A stretch of DNA of 64,000 nt from Pedobacter steynii. Lineage in GTDB: Bacteria; Bacteroidota; Bacteroidia; Sphingobacteriales; Sphingobacteriaceae. Where the stretch lies: positions 1 to 64,000 of the forward strand of contig NZ_FNGY01000008.1 in assembly GCF_900103665.1 (NCBI RefSeq), given 5' to 3'. Shown in pieces: positions 17,075-25,961 of the stretch; position 1 is the first letter of the stretch; the number at the start of each line of letters is the position of its first letter. The position numbers and the translations under genes are program-made. Under the pieces are notes generated by a model. That model was not told the origin of the DNA and made no database searches. It worked only from the letters and a program-made list of their open reading frames with translations.

Positions 17075-18112
17075 ATGGAAACAAAGCTAATCAAGACCGG
17101 GAAATTTATTGACGGTAAGGAGATCCTTGGTATTGAGTTAACAAATACGCATGGCACCTATGTGAAAATATTCAATTATGGTGCAATCATTAATAAATTT
17201 ATCGTACAGAATAAGCGGGGCGAAAAGCAGGATATTGTGCTTGGCTTTGATGATTTTGAAGGCTATGTAAGTGAAGCGTACCTGGCAGACTATCCTTATC
17301 TGGGCGCTGTGATCGGCCGCTATGCCAATCGGGTAAAAAACGGAAGATTTACCATTGACGGAACGGTACATCAACTGACACAGGCTAAAGGTGGCGATTG
17401 CCTTCATGGCGGAAATAAGGGATTTGACAAACAGGTTTGGGATGTTTTATCCACCATAGACCCAAGTGTTACCCTGCAATATGTGAGTCCGGACGGAGAA
17501 GAACATTTTCCGGGAAATTTAACGCTGCAGCTGACCTTTAAGCTGACTGACGATAACGAATTGATCCTTGATTTTAAAGGAAGTACCGATCAGGCGACGG
17601 CCATCAATATCACGCACCATAGCTATTTTAATTTATCACCTGATCTGGAATCAGTCGGAAACCACCATCATAGAATGCCTGCAAGCCACTATCTTGAACA
17701 GGATGATAACTATGCTGTTACCGGTAAGTTAATTCCTGTAGAGGGCACGATACACGACTTCCTGGGTGGAAAGCTGATCTCTCAGGATTGGGATCCGGAA
17801 GAAGGTTACGATCAGAGCTATGTTTTGGATAAAGAATACGGAGAATTCACACTGGCTTCAGAAACCTCAGAGGAAAAAAGTGGTTTGAAACTTTCCGTTT
17901 ATACCACGGAACCTGTGGTGCATTTGTATACGGCAAAATACACCTCCGTGAAACATGGCAAAGGTGGTGTTGAATACCATCCTTATGGTGCTTTCTGTGT
18001 GGAAACACAGCATCATCCAAACGGCATTAATATCCCTTCCTTTCCGAGTACCATACTAAGACCTGGGGAAACGTATAAACAAACTACAATTTATAAAATA
18101 GAACATAACTAA
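17075..18112 (+). CDS. galM: Aldose 1-epimerase (mutarotase)
   Basis: The 345-residue protein has the GalM family motifs: NRVKNGRFTIDG, CLHGGNKGFDKQVW (first catalytic His region), NITHHSYFNLS (second His, general acid), D-Q-S-Y in EGYDQSYVLD, and the C-terminal ETQHHPNGIN with the catalytic glutamate. It interconverts alpha and beta anomers of galactose or glucose and feeds GalK, encoded divergently next door. No signal peptide is visible, so it is likely cytoplasmic. Its TAA stop directly abuts the ATG of the DsbA-family gene. Confidence 0.94.
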   Translation: METKLIKTGKFIDGKEILGIELTNTHGTYVKIFNYGAIINKFIVQNKRGEKQDIVLGFDDFEGYVSEAYLADYPYLGAVIGRYANRVKNGRFTIDGTVHQLTQAKGGDCLHGGNKGFDKQVWDVLSTIDPSVTLQYVSPDGEEHFPGNLTLQLTFKLTDDNELILDFKGSTDQATAINITHHSYFNLSPDLESVGNHHHRMPASHYLEQDDNYAVTGKLIPVEGTIHDFLGGKLISQDWDPEEGYDQSYVLDKEYGEFTLASETSEEKSGLKLSVYTTEPVVHLYTAKYTSVKHGKGGVEYHPYGAFCVETQHHPNGINIPSFPSTILRPGETYKQTTIYKIEHN

Positions 18113-18751
18113 ATGAAAGTTGATATCTGGTCGGATGTAAGGTGTCCGTTTTGTTATATAGGAAAGCGGAAGTTTGAATCTGCACTCGCTGAATTTGAGC
18201 ATAAAGAAGCGATAGAAGTAGAGTGGCACAGCTTTGAACTGGATCAGAACATGGTTACCGTGCTGGACAAAAGTTCAGAGGAATACCTGGCCGAGCGTTA
18301 TGGAAAGAGCCGGGAATGGGCCGCAGAAAGCCATAAACATGTGACGGAAGCAGCAGCAGAAGTTGGATTGAACTTTAATCTGGCGCAGTCTATCGTGGCC
18401 AATTCCTTTGATGCACACCGCCTGATTCAGCTGGCAAAATCTAAAGGTTTAGGGGATGAGATAGAAGAGGCTTTGTTTAAAGCTTATTTTACGGATGGAA
18501 AGAATATTGACGATCCTGCTTCTTTAGTTGAAATAGGAACGCTGGCAGGCCTGGAAGCCACAGAAATTACCGAGCTATTAAATAGCGATCATTTTACAGA
18601 TGAAGTCAGATATGATGAGAAAACTGCCGAAACTATTGGTGTTCGTGGTGTTCCTTTCTTTGTCTTCAATGAAAAACTGGCCGTGTCTGGTGCACAGCCT
18701 TCAGAGACTTTTCTTGGCGCATTAAAGCAGGCCTGGGAAGGTCAGGCTTGA
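18113..18751 (+). CDS. DsbA-family (FrnE-like) oxidoreductase
   Basis: The 212-residue protein has a thioredoxin fold with the N-terminal active site WSDVRCPFCYIGKR (CPFC, about residues 11-14), a helical insertion, and a C-terminal VRGVPFFVFNEKLAVSGAQP segment with the cis-proline. This is the FrnE/2-hydroxychromene-2-carboxylate isomerase-like branch, which is cytoplasmic and may act as a disulphide oxidoreductase or isomerase. No signal peptide is present. It is translationally coupled to galM with zero intergenic bases, though no functional link is evident. Confidence 0.88.
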   Translation: MKVDIWSDVRCPFCYIGKRKFESALAEFEHKEAIEVEWHSFELDQNMVTVLDKSSEEYLAERYGKSREWAAESHKHVTEAAAEVGLNFNLAQSIVANSFDAHRLIQLAKSKGLGDEIEEALFKAYFTDGKNIDDPASLVEIGTLAGLEATEITELLNSDHFTDEVRYDEKTAETIGVRGVPFFVFNEKLAVSGAQPSETFLGALKQAWEGQA

Positions 18752-18791
18752 TATCAGATTTGAGGAAATCCATGGTCACTAAACAATAAAC

Positions 18792-18866
18792 CCACGTTGA
18801 GTCCACCTTTTTCTGGTAAAAGGTGGACTCAACGTGGACTTACTGTGCACTTGCTGTGGACTCAAC
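18792..18866. repeat. 20-bp hairpin plus further copies of GTGGACTCAAC
   Basis: Arms 18792-18811 and 18818-18837 form a perfect 20-bp stem with a 6-base loop (TCTGGT). The word GTGGACTCAAC of the right arm (18823-18833) is followed at once by GTGGACT (18834-18840) and recurs in full at 18856-18866. The hairpin sits between convergent genes and may terminate transcription, although it lacks a T-run; the extra copies are unexplained. Confidence 0.75.
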
Positions 18867-18883
18867 TTGTGTGTATCTGTAAC

Positions 18884-19798
18884 CTACAGCAAAAGTTTCC
18901 AGAGCGGCTTTCTTTTAAAATGATGCCGGGATTCCTGCAGGTATTCATCCATGATGCGTGGCTTTCTTAAAATTAAATCTGTAATCGTATCCCGTTCCGG
19001 TTCCGGAACTTTGATGGCGAGGTCATCCAGCTCCACAATATGGTTGGCCAACCATTCCGGTAATTTTGCCTTCCTGGTTAACTGATTAAACAAGGCCTCC
19101 GGTGTGATGTTTACATAATCGATTTTACGACCCGTTATGCGGGATAATTTTGCGGCCATTTCTATGTTTGTAATCGCTTGCGGGCCGGCGAGAACAATAG
19201 ATCTTTCTGTTAATGCCAGGGGGGATAATAAATTGTTGACGGCTACTGTGGCTACATCACGGCAATCCACATAATTTCTTGGCGCATCTCCTAAGGCCCC
19301 GAAAATCTTGCCGAAATATTGAATTGTGAATACATTCCGTTCCCAGTTTTGCATAAAAGAATGGGGCCTCAGGCAACAAAAATCCTCGATATTTTGCGAA
19401 AGATGTTCGTCTATTTTACTATGCCATTGGCTAACCTCCACCTTTGCCGGTAATGGAACAATCGGTGAAGATAACTTAACGATGCGTTTTACGCCACTTT
19501 TTTTGGCCGCATCAATGATGTTCATTTCATGTGCCACCTGATCCGGAGAAGTTGCCGTTAAAAGAAACAATGCATCCGCCCCGAGACAAGCTTCTCTAAG
19601 TTGCTCGCCTGAGTTTAAGTCGGCACTTACATAGGTGATGTTCGATGGAAGGCTGTTTTTCAATACTGGATAGGGCCGTTCCGGATTTCTAAGAACCCCT
19701 CTTGCGATACAATCAATGCCATTTAGCTGGCGCATGACCTCTGTTCCGACCGTACCTGTGCAGCCGAAGACAACGATTGTAGGCTTAATTTCTTTCAT
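18884..19798 (-). CDS. NmrA-like NAD(P)-binding protein (atypical SDR)
   Basis: The 304-residue protein starts with a Rossmann glycine motif VVFGCTGTVGTEV (about residues 9-21, GxxGxxG) and continues with ADLNSGEQLREACLGADALFLLT, VKRIVKLSSP and LRPHSFMQNW, all typical of NmrA/azoreductase-like atypical short-chain dehydrogenases. Such proteins bind NAD(P) and act as redox sensors or reductases; the YxxxK catalytic pair is not conserved. Its start overlaps the end of the upstream membrane protein gene by 14 bases, so the two are co-translated. Confidence 0.85.
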   Translation of the reverse strand: MKEIKPTIVVFGCTGTVGTEVMRQLNGIDCIARGVLRNPERPYPVLKNSLPSNITYVSADLNSGEQLREACLGADALFLLTATSPDQVAHEMNIIDAAKKSGVKRIVKLSSPIVPLPAKVEVSQWHSKIDEHLSQNIEDFCCLRPHSFMQNWERNVFTIQYFGKIFGALGDAPRNYVDCRDVATVAVNNLLSPLALTERSIVLAGPQAITNIEMAAKLSRITGRKIDYVNITPEALFNQLTRKAKLPEWLANHIVELDDLAIKVPEPERDTITDLILRKPRIMDEYLQESRHHFKRKPLWKLLL

Positions 19799-20192
19799 TT
19801 TTATAAATCTTTACAGGTTGACGGACAGTTAATATGGTGGCACCTAAAAACGCGGAGAATGTGATGTTAAAGTATTGTGATTGAAGTTGAAAGATCCAGG
19901 TGATCAGTAGTCCAAGGCTCATCATGAGCATGATGATCAGCAGGGACCTCAGCAGCTTTTGTCGTACTAAAATCTGTTTCAACTCCAATTGCCAAAGGAT
20001 CGCAAAGCTTAACAATGTTGACACCAGGGACGATATTCCTATCGTCGTATAGCTGGCCTGAATCAGGTCACTTTTCTGAAGAATAATTCCGGAGATGCCA
20101 GACATTAGCGAAGGAAATACATAAGCGGGAACGGATGCCAGGAGCAGGGAGCGCAGGTTAAAACTCCCGGGCTGGTAATTTCTATGATTCAT
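19785..20192 (-). CDS. Small integral membrane protein, unknown function
   Basis: The 135-residue protein has about four hydrophobic segments (near residues 15-37, 45-68, 82-102 and 106-125) and a basic C-terminal tail (KIYKNERN), so it should lie in the inner membrane. I do not recognise a family. It sits 4 bp after the DUF2141 gene and overlaps the NmrA-like gene by 14 bp, in a compact leftward group with an outer-membrane protein gene and an AraC regulator gene. Confidence 0.75.
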   Translation of the reverse strand: MNHRNYQPGSFNLRSLLLASVPAYVFPSLMSGISGIILQKSDLIQASYTTIGISSLVSTLLSFAILWQLELKQILVRQKLLRSLLIIMLMMSLGLLITWIFQLQSQYFNITFSAFLGATILTVRQPVKIYKNERN

Positions 20193-20196
20193 CAGT

Positions 20197-20610
20197 TTAA
20201 AAGAGTTTTATGACTTGAGTAACAGGATCACTGCCCAGGGTTATCGCACAGTCATTGAACCTCGGCTTTGCCGAAGGTTTGAAGTTATTGCCATAACCAA
20301 CAGGTTCCTGAGGGATACCGAACCAATCCTGCTTTAGTTTTTTATTGTCATCCAAGTCCTGAAAAACAGTGACCGCATAGGTTCCTTTTTTCGGTAAATT
20401 AAGGCTAAATGTTAAGGTGGAGCCATTTGCCTTAAGGGTTTTGCTGAGGAAGACTTTTTTCAGAAAATCTTCTTTTTTATCATAAATATTTAGCACAACA
20501 GTACCTTTTCCCGGTTCAATGTTAGTGATGTTGATGTTCATTTTTACTTCTTGTGCCTTTGCTAAAGCGGAAGCAAAAATGGCGAGCGTGATCAAAATTT
20601 TAGCTTTCAT
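20197..20610 (-). CDS. DUF2141-family exported protein
   Basis: The 137-residue protein has a signal peptide (cleavage near ALAKAQ, residue 20) and a compact beta-rich domain with the DUF2141 pattern: ITNIEPGKGTVVLNIYD, then GTYAVTVFQDLDDNKKLKQDWFGIPQEPVGYGNN. It should be periplasmic or outer-membrane associated. The molecular function of DUF2141 is unknown. Its ATG overlaps the stop of the upstream outer-membrane protein gene by one base (TAATG), showing translational coupling. Confidence 0.85.
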   Translation of the reverse strand: MKAKILITLAIFASALAKAQEVKMNINITNIEPGKGTVVLNIYDKKEDFLKKVFLSKTLKANGSTLTFSLNLPKKGTYAVTVFQDLDDNKKLKQDWFGIPQEPVGYGNNFKPSAKPRFNDCAITLGSDPVTQVIKLF

Positions 20611-21548
20611 TATTTTCTGTTATTTACTGGTTTTCTTCCGATACGATAGGTTAGTGCGGCTTTTCCGTAAGCCATGTTAGAGATGCTGAAGTCATTGACC
20701 GTTTTTTGTTTGTCATCGAACAATTCATAGCGGTTCAATAGTCCCATTCCTCCCTGTACCTGAAGCCAGATGCCTCCAACCAGACGTTGGTGCAGCTGCA
20801 GGCCACCATGGATGGTAGAAAACTGTGCGTAGTCGACTTCTTTGCCATTATAGCCTTTGTAGTTTTTCAGGTTAAACCGGGTCCAGTCTATTGAGCCGGC
20901 CAATCCAACCTGGGTATTTTCAGTCAGGTTATAGAGTACATTTAACCTCGGCCAGTAGAACTGGGCCAGCAATTTACCGTTCGTGCTTCTGTAATCAATT
21001 GAGATTCCCGGCGTGATTAAGGCTTCCCCGAAGGAATACATCGCATGTACGCCAAGGCCGATTTCAAGATTAGATTCCGCACCGAATTTTTTGGATACCC
21101 CAAGTATTCCGTCCAGGATCAGGTCATCAAAAGAGACTTTCTTTTTAAAATCTGCCGCGATGGTTGGCATCGCTATTGCCAGAATAGACCATTTACTTGA
21201 AATCGGATGTCTGATAATAATGACCGATTTTATTTCATGAATCCTGTCGATACGGTTTGGATCGGCAATCGTCTCATCATCATATTTAAAATCCATCATT
21301 CTATAGTTAATGTTGCTGAAAACACTGGTTTTGCCGATGTTGAAAGCTGGAACAGGCAACCAGGCATCGTAAGTGTTCAATTGAAACTTATTCTGTTTCA
21401 ATGAACTCTCAGCTGGCAAATCTTTAAAATCGCTCTTGGCGTGAACGGTGACAGCCACACCACCAATGTCCTGAATAATCTGGCCCTGGCTTTTATTGGA
21501 AAACAGGAAAGCAGAGACGATGATAAAAAGAAAAGACAATTTTTTCAT
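20610..21548 (-). CDS. Outer-membrane beta-barrel protein (DUF6268-like)
   Basis: I place the start at 21548, giving 312 residues beginning with a clear signal peptide (MKKLSFLFIIVSAFLFSNKS, cleavage after QGQ). The rest is rich in alternating beta strands with aromatic ends (FSNINYRMMDFKYDD, ALTYRIG), like DUF6268 outer-membrane proteins. The frame also has an ATG at 21668 that would add 40 residues before the signal peptide, and a promoter-like element lies just before that. The protein is co-encoded with a DUF2141 protein, a membrane protein and an NmrA-like enzyme. Function unknown. Confidence 0.75.
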   Translation of the reverse strand: MKKLSFLFIIVSAFLFSNKSQGQIIQDIGGVAVTVHAKSDFKDLPAESSLKQNKFQLNTYDAWLPVPAFNIGKTSVFSNINYRMMDFKYDDETIADPNRIDRIHEIKSVIIIRHPISSKWSILAIAMPTIAADFKKKVSFDDLILDGILGVSKKFGAESNLEIGLGVHAMYSFGEALITPGISIDYRSTNGKLLAQFYWPRLNVLYNLTENTQVGLAGSIDWTRFNLKNYKGYNGKEVDYAQFSTIHGGLQLHQRLVGGIWLQVQGGMGLLNRYELFDDKQKTVNDFSISNMAYGKAALTYRIGRKPVNNRK

Positions 21549-21688
21549 GCTGGTATGAGGATACCGTGGCTGATCGCAAGGTTGATTGCATACCTTCAGG
21601 TACCCATAAGTACGCAGGGAGGGGAGTGCTTTTTGTTGGAAATTTCTAATGGGAATTGATGTTTTCATTTTCTTTGAATTTGATAATA

Positions 21689-21696
21689 CAAAGATG
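21689..21696 (-). promoter_or_regulatory. Candidate -7 element for the DUF6268-like operon
   Basis: On the minus strand CATCTTTG, one base from TAnnTTTG, lies about 140 bp upstream of the signal-peptide ATG at 21548 and 20 bp upstream of the in-frame ATG at 21668. If real, it leaves a leader of over 100 nt that contains the palindrome GGTATCCTCATACC. Confidence 0.4.
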
Positions 21697-21734
21697 ACCT
21701 GAAAACAGAAGCTGCTTTAAAACAAAACCGTCCT

Positions 21735-22625
21735 TTACCCGGACAAATCCTGCATAAATGCAATCCGGTATTCGGAAGGAGTGATTCCGACTACCTTTTT
21801 AAATAGGCGCCCAAAATAGCTTGGATCACCAAAATTGAGCTCAAAAGCAATTTCAGAGATGCTTTTGGTCAGGTCCTGTAACAACAATTGACTTTGCAGG
21901 ATACTCACTTTATTGATCCATTCCTTTGGACTTGTACCGGTCGTTTCTTTCACACACCGATGGAGGTAGTTCTCCGACACCGCTAACTCATCCGCATAAA
22001 ACAACACTGTTTTATGAGTGATGTGATGTTTGTACACGAGCTCCTTAAAATTGAAGGTAATTTCGGAATTTCGGTTTACCCCTTTATTCAGTGCTGTATT
22101 TGAAGTAAGGATTTTTTGTAATCCTGCCTGAAGCAGCGAATAACAGATGCCGAGGTTGGGGGCCGGACTATAAAGTTCAATGCTCAGGAGCTCAAAAAGA
22201 GGAGTTAGCCATGCACTGCTCTCCTTCGATAACTGGATTACTGTGTTTGCGGAAAAAAGTTTAATGAGTTCCTGTTTGGATAACAGTTGATTCAGTGTCT
22301 GATCTTCAAATAAAATCATATGCCCCGTGGCATCTTCACTCACTTCTTTTAAAGCCGTAACATTGCCCTGCCTGATGAACAACACTTCATTTTCTTTGAT
22401 GGATTGTACATCGGCATCTACCTGTTGTTTTGCCTTTCCTCTGGTAATGTGAACAATGAAATTGAAATCAGGCCTGTGCAGGGGGCTGGGCACTTTGATA
22501 AACCCGGATGTCTTTCCGATATCATGTATTTGGATAGGTGTTTTTAAAATCACGAAATCCGTTGACATTTCGGACATATACTGACCTCTGAAATCCGTCG
22601 GGCTTACTCTCTTTATTTTAGTCAC
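21735..22625 (-). CDS. AraC-family transcriptional regulator
   Basis: The 296-residue protein has a cupin-like N-terminal sensor half (HRPDFNFIVHITRGKAKQQVD) and a C-terminal AraC/XylS DNA-binding domain of two helix-turn-helices: YADELAVSENYLHRCVKETTG and then ISEIAFELNFGDPSYFGRLFKKVVGITPSEYR, the family signature. It lies upstream of the leftward DUF6268-DUF2141-NmrA group, its most likely target along with itself. The effector is unknown. Confidence 0.9.
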   Translation of the reverse strand: MTKIKRVSPTDFRGQYMSEMSTDFVILKTPIQIHDIGKTSGFIKVPSPLHRPDFNFIVHITRGKAKQQVDADVQSIKENEVLFIRQGNVTALKEVSEDATGHMILFEDQTLNQLLSKQELIKLFSANTVIQLSKESSAWLTPLFELLSIELYSPAPNLGICYSLLQAGLQKILTSNTALNKGVNRNSEITFNFKELVYKHHITHKTVLFYADELAVSENYLHRCVKETTGTSPKEWINKVSILQSQLLLQDLTKSISEIAFELNFGDPSYFGRLFKKVVGITPSEYRIAFMQDLSG

Positions 22626-22629
22626 GGTA

Positions 22630-22637
22630 CAAAGCTA
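22630..22637 (-). promoter_or_regulatory. -7 promoter element of the AraC-family gene
   Basis: The minus strand reads TAGCTTTG, an exact TAnnTTTG match, 4 bp before the start codon of the AraC gene at 22625. If the start of transcription is the usual 5-7 bases on, the mRNA would be nearly leaderless or an internal start is used. No -33 element is clear. Confidence 0.45.
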
Positions 22638-22664
22638 ACAGAAATAATATTTAGTAAATGTTTT

Positions 22665-23735
22665 TTATTTATCGCTCGTCTTGTTTATAGGTGGTATTGG
22701 GACAGGCGGCATTGTGGTCGGGATCGGTGCCGGTCGGCTATCCTCTTTATATTTTTGGTACCCCTGGTAATGGTATGATTTTTCAGCACCCTCACCACAA
22801 ACGGTATAGAAGATGCTGGAAGATGAAATACTGTCTTTCAGGCCGCTAAAATTGCCTTTGGTTTTGGGAGATAACTTGACATATTTACGCAGATAACGGG
22901 GATCGTTATACTGATTTTGTCTATAGTAGGCCTCGTTCTCTTTCGCTTTTTTACTGATATATTGGTTTGATGCCTTGTCGTACAGGTAATCGGCAGCTGC
23001 CGGCGAAGGGAAAGAATGGTAGTGTTTATTCGCAAAGACGAAATCCCCTGTATTCTTTTTTGACAGGTCATACTCATTTTTCAACTGCATAATATCCCGC
23101 CATTGGCCTTCATTTTTATCTGTTTTCTGCTTTTTAAAACCTTTCTCTCCAAAAGATGCGGATAACCTCAGGAGTTTTTCATTTTCATCAATGGAAATCA
23201 TTCCTGAAAAATGTTCCGCATAGCGACCAGGCGCATTATAAACCAAGGTCAAATCGTTAAAGCTTTTATCTATCTGGTAGGTCCAGGAAACGTTTTTGTT
23301 GGAAAGGGTGATGCCGGAAACTTTATTTTTTCGCGTCAATACAAAGGGTGCGTCAAAACAATTGGCGTCTTTATTAAACACGTTTTTAATGCTGTCGGCC
23401 CCAAGTTGCACAAGGGTTTCTGCAGCTCTGTCGAAACCCTTAAAATCTATTCTTACGCTTGCTCCGATACTTTTGTTCTGATGGGCATATATTTCAAATA
23501 ATTCCGATTTATCGGGATAGAAAAGCAGATAGTCTTTTTCAAAACCATAACTTCCGAAGATGGCGGTAGCGTAACCATACAACAAGAATCTGCCATCATC
23601 AAATAAACAGATTCCTTCTGTACTTTTTCCATAACATCCGCTGAGCGCTTCATAGCGCAGATCTTTATTGGTTTTTTGAGCGAAACAGAATACAGCTAAA
23701 AGCAATAGCTGGCATAATAGGAAGATTTTTTTCAT
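22665..23735 (-). CDS. Exported protein of unknown function
   Basis: The 356-residue protein has a signal peptide (MKKIFLLCQLLLLAVFCFAQ) and ends in a proline-rich tail (PAPIPTTMPPVPIPPINK). Between them is a mixed beta-rich region without a motif I recognise; it repeats GxYGF/LLFYPDK-like turns early on. It lies 20 bp after the FAD dehydrogenase gene in the same direction and is therefore probably the last gene of the long leftward cluster that begins with the aldo/keto reductase. Confidence 0.7.
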   Translation of the reverse strand: MKKIFLLCQLLLLAVFCFAQKTNKDLRYEALSGCYGKSTEGICLFDDGRFLLYGYATAIFGSYGFEKDYLLFYPDKSELFEIYAHQNKSIGASVRIDFKGFDRAAETLVQLGADSIKNVFNKDANCFDAPFVLTRKNKVSGITLSNKNVSWTYQIDKSFNDLTLVYNAPGRYAEHFSGMISIDENEKLLRLSASFGEKGFKKQKTDKNEGQWRDIMQLKNEYDLSKKNTGDFVFANKHYHSFPSPAAADYLYDKASNQYISKKAKENEAYYRQNQYNDPRYLRKYVKLSPKTKGNFSGLKDSISSSSIFYTVCGEGAEKSYHYQGYQKYKEDSRPAPIPTTMPPVPIPPINKTSDK

Positions 23736-23755
23736 TGTTCTGGGATACTATTCCG

Positions 23756-25426
23756 TCAAAGATCGGCAATATATTTCCCAATTTTCATTCCGGAAAAAAT
23801 ACATCCTCCAAGAAATGTTCCTTCCAGCGCACGGTAGCCATGCATACCGCCGCCACCAAAACCGGCTACTTCGCCCGCTGCATATAGCCCTTCCAGAACA
23901 GTGCCATCGGCTTTTAAAACCTGTCCGTTAAGATTTGTTTCGATACCACCCAATGTTTTACGGGTAAGGATGTTGAGGCGTACGGCAATCAGTGGCCCGT
24001 TTTCAGATGCTAATATTTTATGCGGTTTCGCTACACGTCCGAGTTTATCACCTAAATACTTTCTGGTACTCCGGATATAATTAATCTGGGTGTCTTTGGA
24101 GAATTTATTGTCCAGTTCCCTGTCTCTTGCTTCCAGGAGCGACCTGATCTTTTGCGCATCCAGCAGAAGATCACCAGAAAGTTCGTTCATCTTTTGCACC
24201 AGTTCTTCCAAATCATCTGATACAATAAAATCTTTACCATTTTCCTTAAACGCTTCTACGGGACCGGGTGCTTTTTTACCGAAAATCCTTTTCAGAAAAA
24301 GGAGGTAATCTTTATTGGTGATATCCGGATTTTGCTCTGATCCGGAAAGCGCAAATTCCTTTTTAATGATTTTTTGTGTCAGGATAAACCAGGAGTAAGC
24401 ATATCCCGTTTCCTGGATGTGTTTCAAGGTGCCCAGTGTATCAAATCCCGGTAGGAAAGGAGCAGGGAGGCGATTGCCCTTGGCATCAAGCCAAAAAGAA
24501 GATGGACCGGGTAGTATTCTTATGCCATGATTTGGCCAGATGGGATTCCAGTTTTGCAGACCTTCGGTGTAATGCCACATCCGGTCGCGGTTAATGATAT
24601 TGGCACCTGTAGCTTCGGCAATGCCGATCATTTTACCATCTACATAGGCCGGTACACCACATACCATGTTTTCTGGTGCTTTACCCAGTCTTTCCGGCCA
24701 GTTTTGCCGTACCAGTTCATGATTGGCGCCGATTCCCCCGGTTGCGATCACGACAAGAGCTGCTTTATATTCAAATTGAGAAATGACATTCCTGTTGGTC
24801 GCAAACCCCCTTTCTTTATCATCATTTTCTAATACATCACCCTGTGTGCCAACGATTTTTCCATCTATGCTGATCAGCGCAGTCACGCGATGTCTGAATT
24901 TCATTTGAAGCAGGCCTTTTGCGCTTGCTTCATGAGCTTTTTCGACAAATGGTTTGATGACGCCGGTACCGGTACCCCAGCTGACATGAAAACGTGGAAC
25001 TGAATTGCCATGACCACTTGCCGCGCCATCTCCTCGCTCTGCCCATCCCACCATAAACATCAGCTTAATGCCCATCTTAGAGATGTATTCGTATTTTTCT
25101 CCCGCAGCAAACTTTAGATAGGCTTCTGCCCATTGCCTTGGCCAGTAATCTTCTTCACGATCGAAAGCAGCTGTGCCCATCCAGTCCTGCAAGGCCAGTT
25201 CATAAGAATCTTTGATCCCCATTCTGCGTTGCTGGGGCGAGTTGATTAAAAATAAACCTCCAAATGACCAGAATGCTTGTCCGCCGAGATTTTGCTCCGT
25301 TTCCTGATCCAGTAGCAATACCTTTTTTCCTGCATTGGTAATTTCCATAGCAGCAACCAGTCCGGCTAATCCGGAGCCAATGACGATCGCATCAGGTTTA
25401 AACTCTTCTTCTATAGGCATATACAC
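23756..25426 (-). CDS. FAD-binding dehydrogenase (fumarate reductase/KsdD-like flavoprotein)
   Basis: The 556-residue protein begins with a dinucleotide-binding motif DAIVIGSGLAGLVAAMEI (about residues 13-30) followed by the acidic LLLDQE, has the GGQAFWSFGGLF segment, and ends with GLYAAGEVAGFGGGGMHGYRALEGTFLGGC, typical of the FAD_binding_2 family. Members oxidise or reduce C-C bonds (for example 3-ketosteroid dehydrogenases, fumarate reductase-like enzymes). There is no signal peptide, so it is cytoplasmic. It follows the lipoprotein cupin gene by 25 bp within the AraC-linked cluster. Substrate unknown. Confidence 0.88.
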   Translation of the reverse strand: MYMPIEEEFKPDAIVIGSGLAGLVAAMEITNAGKKVLLLDQETEQNLGGQAFWSFGGLFLINSPQQRRMGIKDSYELALQDWMGTAAFDREEDYWPRQWAEAYLKFAAGEKYEYISKMGIKLMFMVGWAERGDGAASGHGNSVPRFHVSWGTGTGVIKPFVEKAHEASAKGLLQMKFRHRVTALISIDGKIVGTQGDVLENDDKERGFATNRNVISQFEYKAALVVIATGGIGANHELVRQNWPERLGKAPENMVCGVPAYVDGKMIGIAEATGANIINRDRMWHYTEGLQNWNPIWPNHGIRILPGPSSFWLDAKGNRLPAPFLPGFDTLGTLKHIQETGYAYSWFILTQKIIKKEFALSGSEQNPDITNKDYLLFLKRIFGKKAPGPVEAFKENGKDFIVSDDLEELVQKMNELSGDLLLDAQKIRSLLEARDRELDNKFSKDTQINYIRSTRKYLGDKLGRVAKPHKILASENGPLIAVRLNILTRKTLGGIETNLNGQVLKADGTVLEGLYAAGEVAGFGGGGMHGYRALEGTFLGGCIFSGMKIGKYIADL

Positions 25427-25451
25427 AAATATAAAAGAAAAGTTGAGGGTT

Positions 25452-25955
25452 TTATTCCGGGGAAACCGATAGTTTCAAACCAGGTAGTCTATATTCTTCA
25501 TCCGTAACAGGCTGGTGCCATACTGTAGTTCCTTTTTGCCTGCCGGTGATCGCTACCTGAACAAAAGCAGTATCCTGACTTGCGCCATGCCAGTGGGGGA
25601 TGTTTGGCGGGCATTTGATCGCATCACCTTTGCGAAGAATTACTTTTGGCTGTCCTTTCTCCTGATAATAGCCTACGCCATCTGTTGCCAATAAAATTTG
25701 CCCAGCAGGATGGGAATGCCAGTTACTTCTGGCACCAGGAGCAAAAGTGACGTTTCCAACCGCGTTCTCATTTAAACTATCGGCATCTATCAGGGATTTT
25801 ACCCATACCTCACCCTTGAAATTATCATTTGTATTTTTATCTCCCTGAGGGAAAATAACCGATGTTTTTTCTCCCTGAGAGGTGCTTTCTCTGGATTTAT
25901 TGGTACAGGAATAAATTAGGACCAATAGGAATGCAGCACTGAAAATATGTTTCAT
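25452..25955 (-). CDS. Cupin-domain lipoprotein
   Basis: The 167-residue protein has a lipoprotein signal (MKHIFSAAFLLVLIYSC, Cys17) and one cupin domain. Metal ligands are visible in NWHSHPAGQIL (two His) and in CPPNIPHWHGA (His). It is a close paralogue of the other cupin in this cluster (29464-29919), sharing the blocks GYYQEKGQPK, GDAIKCPP and HWHGA. Secreted cupins like this are often annotated as quercetin-dioxygenase-like, but the reaction is not known. It lies 6 bp after the hydrolase gene. Confidence 0.88.
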   Translation of the reverse strand: MKHIFSAAFLLVLIYSCTNKSRESTSQGEKTSVIFPQGDKNTNDNFKGEVWVKSLIDADSLNENAVGNVTFAPGARSNWHSHPAGQILLATDGVGYYQEKGQPKVILRKGDAIKCPPNIPHWHGASQDTAFVQVAITGRQKGTTVWHQPVTDEEYRLPGLKLSVSPE

Positions 25956-25961
25956 GTTGAG

